The notes under the pieces: generated by a model
The model's input: only the letters and a program-made list of their open reading frames with translations
Databases searched by the model: none
Told to the model about the DNA's origin: nothing
Assembly: GCA_013288385.1 (NCBI GenBank)
Contig: JABDBZ010000013.1
Location: 1-39,005, forward strand
Length of the DNA stretch: 39,005 bases
From: Bacteroidota bacterium
Lineage (GTDB): Bacteria; Bacteroidota; Bacteroidia; B-17B0; Aurantibacillaceae
Reading direction: 5' to 3'
In this document: in pieces, positions 7,832 to 13,634 of the stretch
Numbering within the stretch: the first letter of the stretch is position 1
How the letters are laid out: the number at the start of each line of letters is the position of its first letter
Made by a program: the position numbers and the translations under genes

Positions 7832-10087
7832 ATGGCACCAAATTATCCATACTTTAAAAAACAAACGTTTATATTATTTTTTCTTCTGGGCTGGGGATTA
7901 ATCTCCGCTTCAATTAATAAAGGAAAATTAGATTCTCTCTATACAATATTTAAAAAGGCATCTAACGATACTGCAAAGGTAAATGCTCATTTAAAGATTA
8001 TTGATTATTTATTAAAGAATGATACAATTGCCGGAAATAAAGAAGTAAAAAAATTGGAGTATAAGTTAAATTCTCTCACTCTTAATTCTTTCAATTTTAG
8101 ATCGATTGAAAAAATTGGTAGAATTTGTTACAAGGCAAAAGAAGTTGCAAAAGCCAGGTACTATTACAACTTAGGTTTATTTAAATCAAAGCAAAATAAC
8201 TTGAATGAGTGGAGTGCCCAATTTTACTACCGTCTTGGTGATCTCACCCAAAGAGAAGATTTTTCCAAACAGAGTATCCCCTATTTTGATAGCGCAATAA
8301 AAGTTGCTAAAAAAACAAATGAAAACTTTCTTTCTAAAGCCTATATGGAAAGAGGAAGGGCATACTATGATATTGGCGATTACAAAACGGCAATTGACGA
8401 TTATATAGTTTCGCAAAAACTTTTTGAGAAAAATAATGATCTTAATGATGATTATGGTCGGCTTCTACACTTCATTGGTTCGGTTTTTAAACGTCAAAAA
8501 TTATATGAAAAAGCACTTGAATATTATGAAAAAGAATTAAAACTCGCTATAGAAACTAAAAACAAAAGCTTAGAAGCAGAAGCGTTGTACCTATCTGCTG
8601 CTATGTATGGAGATTTGGGCGATAAGGAAAAGGAATTGCAACTTGAATTAAAATCTTTAGCAATTTATAAAGAAGAAAATAACACAAGATCAATTGCACT
8701 ATTATTAGGAAATATTTCCAGTAATTATGCAGCCAAAAAAGATTATAAAAAAGCCATTGAATTTGTGAAACAATCATTGGAAATGTATATTAATGAAAAG
8801 GATAAGGAAAAAATAGGGACAATGTATAGTATTCTAGGTGACTATTATTCTGAAACAGGTCAGCATAAGTTAGCACTGAATTGCTTTAAAAAAGCGATGG
8901 AAATTAATGATCAAATTGAAACTAAGCAATTATTGAACAAAAAAGACATGACAAGATCAATTGCATACCTGTATGCAGATATGGGCAATTTTAAATCTGC
9001 TTTTTATGAATATCTTGATTACAAAGCATTGGAAGATAGTTTGAATTCATTAGATAGCAGACAATACATGAGTGATCTCGAAAAAAAATATGATACTGAG
9101 AAAAAAGAAAAAGAAATTACTTTACTAAATAAAGATAAACAAGTTCAACAAACAGAATTAGCCAAACAACAAACACAACGAAATGCATTGATAATTGGGT
9201 GTGTGCTCGTTATAATTATCGCTTTCATTTCAATTATTGCGTTTTTTAATAATAAGAAAAAAAGTAGATTATTAAGTTTGCAAGTAAATGAAATTAATTA
9301 TCAGAACACTATAATAAAAGAAAAAAATAAAGATATTACGGATAGCATTCTTTATGCGAAAAGATTACAAGAAGCTGTACTTCCATTGGCCGAGGATCTT
9401 ACTAATTATTTTCCTGAATCTTTTGTTCTATTTAAACCGAAAGATATTGTGAGTGGCGATTTTTATTGGTTCGAAAAAGTGAATAATAAAATAATTTTTA
9501 TTGTTGGTGATTCTACGGGTCATGGAGTACCAGGAGCTTTTATGTCGATTTTAGGTCATAACCTACTCAATCAAATAATACTTGAAGAAAATATAACCCA
9601 ACCATCCGAAATCCTTTCTCTATTAGATAAACGAGTTACAAATGCTTTAAATAAGAAAGGAAGCAAACAAGAATATAATGATGGAATGGATATTGGTATT
9701 TGTGTTGTTGATAATGAAAAAAGAAAGCTATATTATTCAGGAGCAAACAGACCTTTAGTGATTAAACGCGGGGAAGAAATATTTGAGTTGAAACAAAATA
9801 AGTTTGCTATTGGTGGTATAAACGCGAGCGAATCAAAAGTGTTTGTTCAACATGAAATAGATACAATTAAAAACGATTCCCTTTATTTATTTTCAGATGG
9901 TTATTATGATCAGTTTGGTGGACCAAAAGGAAAGAAGTTTAAGTTCAAACAATTACAGGAATTGCTCTTAAGTTTTGCTCACAAACCGATGCTCGAACAA
10001 ATAGAACTTTTGAATGTTGCATTTGAAAATTGGAGAGGTAATTTAGAACAAATCGACGATGTTTGTGTTATAGGCGTTAGACTATAA
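7832..10087 (+). CDS. TPR-transmembrane-SpoIIE phosphatase, array copy 5 (divergent)
   Basis: I prefer the ATG at 7832, 30 bases after the previous stop; a TTG at 7811 in the same frame would add seven residues. The 751-residue product has a hydrophobic N-terminus (ILFFLLGWGLISA), many TPR repeats to about 405, a Lys/Gln-rich helix, a membrane helix near 451-475, the linker DSILYAKRLQEAVLP, and a SpoIIE domain with SGDFYW (near 540), GDSTGHGVPGAF (near 560), DGMDIG, FSDGYYDQ (near 686) and a DD pair. The domain is of a different subtype from copies 1-4. It carries YYSGANRP where the others have YAAAHN.P, and in this it resembles the phosphatase domain of the sensor at 32616-35810. It therefore probably joined the array from a separate lineage and was not copied from copies 1-4. 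Confidence 0.92.
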   Translation: MAPNYPYFKKQTFILFFLLGWGLISASINKGKLDSLYTIFKKASNDTAKVNAHLKIIDYLLKNDTIAGNKEVKKLEYKLNSLTLNSFNFRSIEKIGRICYKAKEVAKARYYYNLGLFKSKQNNLNEWSAQFYYRLGDLTQREDFSKQSIPYFDSAIKVAKKTNENFLSKAYMERGRAYYDIGDYKTAIDDYIVSQKLFEKNNDLNDDYGRLLHFIGSVFKRQKLYEKALEYYEKELKLAIETKNKSLEAEALYLSAAMYGDLGDKEKELQLELKSLAIYKEENNTRSIALLLGNISSNYAAKKDYKKAIEFVKQSLEMYINEKDKEKIGTMYSILGDYYSETGQHKLALNCFKKAMEINDQIETKQLLNKKDMTRSIAYLYADMGNFKSAFYEYLDYKALEDSLNSLDSRQYMSDLEKKYDTEKKEKEITLLNKDKQVQQTELAKQQTQRNALIIGCVLVIIIAFISIIAFFNNKKKSRLLSLQVNEINYQNTIIKEKNKDITDSILYAKRLQEAVLPLAEDLTNYFPESFVLFKPKDIVSGDFYWFEKVNNKIIFIVGDSTGHGVPGAFMSILGHNLLNQIILEENITQPSEILSLLDKRVTNALNKKGSKQEYNDGMDIGICVVDNEKRKLYYSGANRPLVIKRGEEIFELKQNKFAIGGINASESKVFVQHEIDTIKNDSLYLFSDGYYDQFGGPKGKKFKFKQLQELLLSFAHKPMLEQIELLNVAFENWRGNLEQIDDVCVIGVRL

Positions 10088-10184
10088 TTGGATTCTAAAG
10101 TGATATAAATCATTAAGTTTTAATATGTATCACGTAAATATGTCTCTATTTAGTTTATTATTGTAGTGTAAAAAAAATATAAAA

Positions 10185-10523
10185 ATGGAAAATCAAAAAC
10201 ACATAACAGATGGGTTGATCTCAGCATTAAAAAATGCTGCAGCCGAAATTGAAGCTTTGCAAGTACAAGCCACGCTTGGCAAAGCAGAAGCAACTGACAA
10301 ATTAAAAGAAGTGAAAACAAAGTTTAAGAGTTTATTGAATGATGCTAAAAATAAAATGGATAAAGGTCACGCTAAATTTGAAGAACTGAAAGGGAAAATT
10401 GAACATGTAGAGGTTCAGTTAGCATTAGGAAAAGCCGAAGCTAAAGAAGTAATTGAAGAGCAAAAGAAGAAAATATCAACTACACTAAACGATATCGAGA
10501 ATTTTTTTAAGACTAAACTATAA
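10185..10523 (+). CDS. Small helical protein with an internal 50-residue-spaced repeat
   Basis: A 112-residue, Lys/Glu/Ala-rich soluble protein with no signal peptide, Cys or Trp. It contains two copies of one helical unit, residues 21-56 and 71-106, offset by exactly 50 residues. Each has the form (V)Q..LGKAEA......K....LND..N. The pattern predicts a long coiled coil or helical hairpin. I do not recognise a family. It lies 97 bases after the last phosphatase gene in the same direction and ends at a strong terminator, so it could be the last gene of that unit or have its own promoter; no convincing promoter was seen in the gap. There is no direct evidence that it interacts with the phosphatases. 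Confidence 0.75.
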   Translation: MENQKHITDGLISALKNAAAEIEALQVQATLGKAEATDKLKEVKTKFKSLLNDAKNKMDKGHAKFEELKGKIEHVEVQLALGKAEAKEVIEEQKKKISTTLNDIENFFKTKL

Positions 10524-10525
10524 AT

Positions 10526-10556
10526 AAAAAGTCCCGATTATTATTCGGGACTTTTT
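10526..10556. terminator. Bidirectional intrinsic terminator
   Basis: A perfect 12-bp inverted repeat (AAAAAGTCCCGA / TCGGGACTTTTT) with a 7-base loop has T-runs on both strands. It sits between the convergent ends of the small helical protein gene and glnN and should stop transcripts from both sides. Confidence 0.9.
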
Positions 10557-10559
10557 ATT

Positions 10560-12749
10560 TTATCTTAAATATAACATCTCTCTATACTTTGGTAGAGGCC
10601 ATACTGTGTCATCTACAATGTATTCTAATTTATCAACCTGGTATCTGATCAATTCAAAATAAGATTTCACTTTATCACAATAAACATGTGCTTGTTTTTT
10701 GGTACTATCTAAATTATTTGCTTTTTTTCGTTCTTCTCTCATTTCATCAGCTGATGTTTTAATACTGTTAACTCTTTCGCTGATTTCTTTTACTAAATTT
10801 AATTGTATTTCGGCTGCCTTTTTAAATTCAGCAGGAGATAAAATATTTTTTAAACCACTCACATTATCAACTATTGTTTTTTGATATTGAATAGCTGCCG
10901 GTAAAATTTGATTATTCACCATATCGGCAATAATGCGTGATTCTATCTGAATTTTTTTAGTGTATGTCTCTAAACTAATTTCGTAACGTGCTTCTTGTTC
11001 ACGGTGATTTAAAATACCGAGAGACTCAAACATATGTAATGATTTTTTAGAGATCATTGCTTCCAAAGCGCCCGGTGTTGTTGAGATATTACTTAAGCCA
11101 CGTTTTTTTGCTTCTGCTTTCCATTCATCACCATATCCATTTCCTTCAAAACGAATTTTTTTACTTGCAATAATATATTTTTTCAATACTTGAAAAATGG
11201 CTTCATCTTTCTCTACTTTATTATTCATTAAAGTATCAACTTCCTTTTTGAAAGAAATTAATTGTTCAGCCATTATTGCATTTAATACAGTCATTGGTCC
11301 GCCACAATTTGCTGAAGACCCAACCGCTCTGAATTCAAATTTATTTCCTGTAAATGCAAAAGGTGATGTTCTGTTTCTATCTGTATTATCTAAAAGAATA
11401 TCCGGAATTCTACCAATGTTCATTTTAAGTGCGGTTTTTTCTTCCGGACTCATTTTACCATTATGTACAGCTTTTTCTAACTCATCTAAAACATTTGATA
11501 ATTGTTGGCCTAAAAAAACAGACATAATTGCCGGTGGTGCTTCATTTGCACCAAGACGATGATCGTTATTTGCAGAAGCAATAGAAGCACGTAATAGATC
11601 GGCATGTTCATGAACAGCCATTACGGTATTCACAAAGAAAGTTAGGAATTGTAGATTTGTTTTAGGAGTTTTTCCTGGAGACAATAAGTTTTTTCCGGTG
11701 TTAGTTGCTAAACTCCAGTTGTTATGTTTACCACTTCCATTAACCCCAGCGTAAGGTTTTTCATGCAAAAGAACTCTGAAATTATGACGGATAGCAACTT
11801 TTTCCATTACATCCATTAATAATAAATTATGGTCTACCGCTAAATTTGTTTCTTCAAAAACCGGAGCGCATTCAAACTGCGCAGGAGCAACTTCGTTATG
11901 ACGTGTACGAACAGGGATTCCTAATAAATGTGATTCATATTCAAAATCGCGCATATAAGCAGCTACTCTTTCAGGAATGGAACCCCAATAATGATCTTCT
12001 AATTGCTGACCTTTTGCTGGAGCATGACCAAATAAAGTTCTACCTGTTTGTTGTAAATCGTAACGGATATTATATAAAGCAGAATCAATTAAAAAATATT
12101 CTTGTTCCCAACCTAAAGTTGCAATTACCTTTGTAACATTTTTATCAAAGTACTGACAAACATCTGTCGCAGCTTTATCGAGAGCTTGTAATGATTTTAA
12201 TAAAGGCGTTTTGAAATCTAAAGATTCACCTGTATAAGAAATAAAAATAGTTGGAATACATAAAGTCTGACCCCAAATAAATGCAGGAGAAGTTGGATCC
12301 CATGCAGTATAACCACGCGCTTCAAATGTATTTCTAATCCCACCATTTGGAAAAGATGATGCATCTGGTTCTTGCTGCACTAAAGCGTTTCCACTAAAAC
12401 GTTCAATAGCTCTGCCCCCTTCTATCGGTTCAAAAAAACCGTCATGTTTTTCAGCAGTTGCACCTGATAAAGGTTGAAACCAATGTGTGAAATGTGTTAC
12501 ACCTTTGCTTTGCGCCCAAGCTTTCATACAAGCCGCAACCTGATCAGCCATTTTACGTTCTACAATTGTACCTTGATTCATGGATTGTTGAATACTTGTA
12601 AAAGCTTCTTCAGACAGGAATTCACGCATCGAATCCAAACCAAAAACGTTGGATCCATAATATTGTGAAACTTGTTTTTCCGGTTTTTTGATCTCCAAAG
12701 GAACGCGGTTAATGGCGTCTTGAAGTGCTAAAATTCGTCTCGAACTCAT
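10560..12749 (-). CDS. glnN: Glutamine synthetase, type III
   Basis: Makes glutamine from glutamate, ammonia and ATP in the cytoplasm, the main ammonium-assimilation step. The 729-residue length and the sequence match the GSIII (GlnN) class typical of Bacteroidota and some cyanobacteria, well above the roughly 450-470 residues of GSI. Recognisable segments are the N-terminal YYGSNVFGLDSMREFL, RHNEVAPAQFE, NGSGKHNNWS (glutamate/ATP site), DRNRTSPFAFTGNKFEFR and VGSSANCGGPMTVLNA. The start is an ATG. The gene has its own promoter in the 128-base gap after the response-regulator gene, inside a duplicated 52-bp element. It ends convergently with the upstream unit at a shared terminator. Confidence 0.97.
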   Translation of the reverse strand: MSSRRILALQDAINRVPLEIKKPEKQVSQYYGSNVFGLDSMREFLSEEAFTSIQQSMNQGTIVERKMADQVAACMKAWAQSKGVTHFTHWFQPLSGATAEKHDGFFEPIEGGRAIERFSGNALVQQEPDASSFPNGGIRNTFEARGYTAWDPTSPAFIWGQTLCIPTIFISYTGESLDFKTPLLKSLQALDKAATDVCQYFDKNVTKVIATLGWEQEYFLIDSALYNIRYDLQQTGRTLFGHAPAKGQQLEDHYWGSIPERVAAYMRDFEYESHLLGIPVRTRHNEVAPAQFECAPVFEETNLAVDHNLLLMDVMEKVAIRHNFRVLLHEKPYAGVNGSGKHNNWSLATNTGKNLLSPGKTPKTNLQFLTFFVNTVMAVHEHADLLRASIASANNDHRLGANEAPPAIMSVFLGQQLSNVLDELEKAVHNGKMSPEEKTALKMNIGRIPDILLDNTDRNRTSPFAFTGNKFEFRAVGSSANCGGPMTVLNAIMAEQLISFKKEVDTLMNNKVEKDEAIFQVLKKYIIASKKIRFEGNGYGDEWKAEAKKRGLSNISTTPGALEAMISKKSLHMFESLGILNHREQEARYEISLETYTKKIQIESRIIADMVNNQILPAAIQYQKTIVDNVSGLKNILSPAEFKKAAEIQLNLVKEISERVNSIKTSADEMREERKKANNLDSTKKQAHVYCDKVKSYFELIRYQVDKLEYIVDDTVWPLPKYREMLYLR

Positions 12750-12754
12750 TTTTC

Positions 12755-12858
12755 AGGGGGGTTAATTGTATTTTTACTACTTTTTTGACAAAATTAGTCA
12801 AAATTTAGGGGGGTACAACTAAAATTATTAACTTTTTTGAATAGATTGTTCAAAATAA
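12755..12858. repeat. Two tandem 52-bp regulatory units upstream of glnN
   Basis: Bases 12755-12806 and 12807-12858 align without gaps at 33 of 52 positions by hand count. Two blocks are well conserved: AGGGGGGT at the left of each unit (12755, 12807), and an ACTTTTTTGA...TCAAAAT block holding a dyad. The dyads are TTTTGAC-N7-GTCAAAA (12783-12803) and TTTTGAA-N7-TTCAAAA (12835-12855). Both have 7-bp arms and a 7-base spacer, and their centres are 52 bp apart, about five helical turns. The first dyad overlaps the -7 element of the glnN promoter. I infer a duplicated operator for a dimeric regulator; the regulator is unknown. Confidence 0.7.
12789..12818 (-). promoter_or_regulatory. glnN promoter, Bacteroidota -33/-7 type
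   Basis: On the minus strand, TTG (12818-12816) is followed after exactly 19 bases by TAATTTTG (12796-12789), an exact fit to the Bacteroidota consensus TTG-N19-TAnnTTTG. It lies about 40 bases upstream of the glnN ATG. The -7 element sits inside the dyad at 12783-12803, which suggests control by a repressor or by a factor touching polymerase. Confidence 0.7.
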
Positions 12859-12877
12859 AGAAGTAGCCGGAACTTTT

Positions 12878-13633
12878 CTAATTTTTCAGTTTTTCTAAAA
12901 CTTCGGTTTTTTTACGTCGTGATATCTCAAATGACTTACCATTTGTCATCTGAATAATACAAGGTTCGCGCTTTGTATAATCTTTCACATGTCTTAAGTT
13001 AATAATAAAATCTCTCGATATTCTTACAAAACTATTTGTGCTCTCAAAATAATCTTCAAAGTCTTTCAAGTTTTTTGCCGTTATATAAACTTCACCGTTG
13101 GTTAAAGTTACATGGCAATATCTACCATCACCTTCTACATAAATAATACTTAATTCACTTAAAAATTTTACTTTCTCCCCTGAATGAATAGCAATTTTCT
13201 TTTCATTTGAATCTTTATCTAAATTAAGAAGTAAATTAATAATTAGATTTTTGTTATTTGTTTTTGATTCAATACTATTTATTGCCTTTTTTATTGCATT
13301 ACCAAGATCTTCTAATTCTACAGGTTTTAATAAATAATCTAATGCACTAAACTTAATTGCGTTAATAGCATACTTATCAAAACTGGTTATGAAAACAACT
13401 TCAAAAGGAACTTGTTCAAACTTTTTTAAGAGATCAAATCCGGTAGCTCTTGGCATTTGAATATCCAAAAAAACTAATTCAGGAGATTTTGATTGTATTT
13501 GCTCAAAAGCCTCTTCAACATTCTTGGCTTCACCTAATACTTCAACTTCGGGAAAATATTTTTCAAGCAGACTTAAAAGAACTTCGCGACTGCCGGCTTC
13601 ATCATCTACGATTAGTGTTTTTATTCTTTTCAT
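12878..13633 (-). CDS. LytTR-family response regulator
   Basis: A 251-residue two-component regulator. Residues 1-120 form a receiver domain with the acidic pair Asp10/Asp11, the phosphoacceptor Asp57 (in FLDIQMP), Thr83/Ser84 and Lys103 (LLKP). The C-terminal half is a LytTR DNA-binding domain (about 150-250) with typical segments VEGDGRYCHVTL, SFVRISRDFIINLRHV and SFEISRRKK. Its start lies one base after the stop of the sensor kinase gene upstream, so the two are co-transcribed and almost certainly cognate partners. LytTR regulators usually bind short direct repeats and control envelope or secreted-protein genes. The divergent secreted-protein genes from 16747 onward are plausible targets by position only. 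Confidence 0.95.
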   Translation of the reverse strand: MKRIKTLIVDDEAGSREVLLSLLEKYFPEVEVLGEAKNVEEAFEQIQSKSPELVFLDIQMPRATGFDLLKKFEQVPFEVVFITSFDKYAINAIKFSALDYLLKPVELEDLGNAIKKAINSIESKTNNKNLIINLLLNLDKDSNEKKIAIHSGEKVKFLSELSIIYVEGDGRYCHVTLTNGEVYITAKNLKDFEDYFESTNSFVRISRDFIINLRHVKDYTKREPCIIQMTNGKSFEISRRKKTEVLEKLKN

Positions 13634-13634
13634 C

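Noticed and set aside
10100-10132. GTGATA ... TATCAC dyad after the last phosphatase gene
   Set aside because: Only 6-bp arms, a 20-base loop and no T-run; expected by chance in AT-rich DNA.
12783-12855. NtrC- or FNR-type sites upstream of glnN
   Set aside because: The dyads lack the GCACC/GGTGC core of NtrC sites and the TTGAT-N4-ATCAA spacing of FNR sites.
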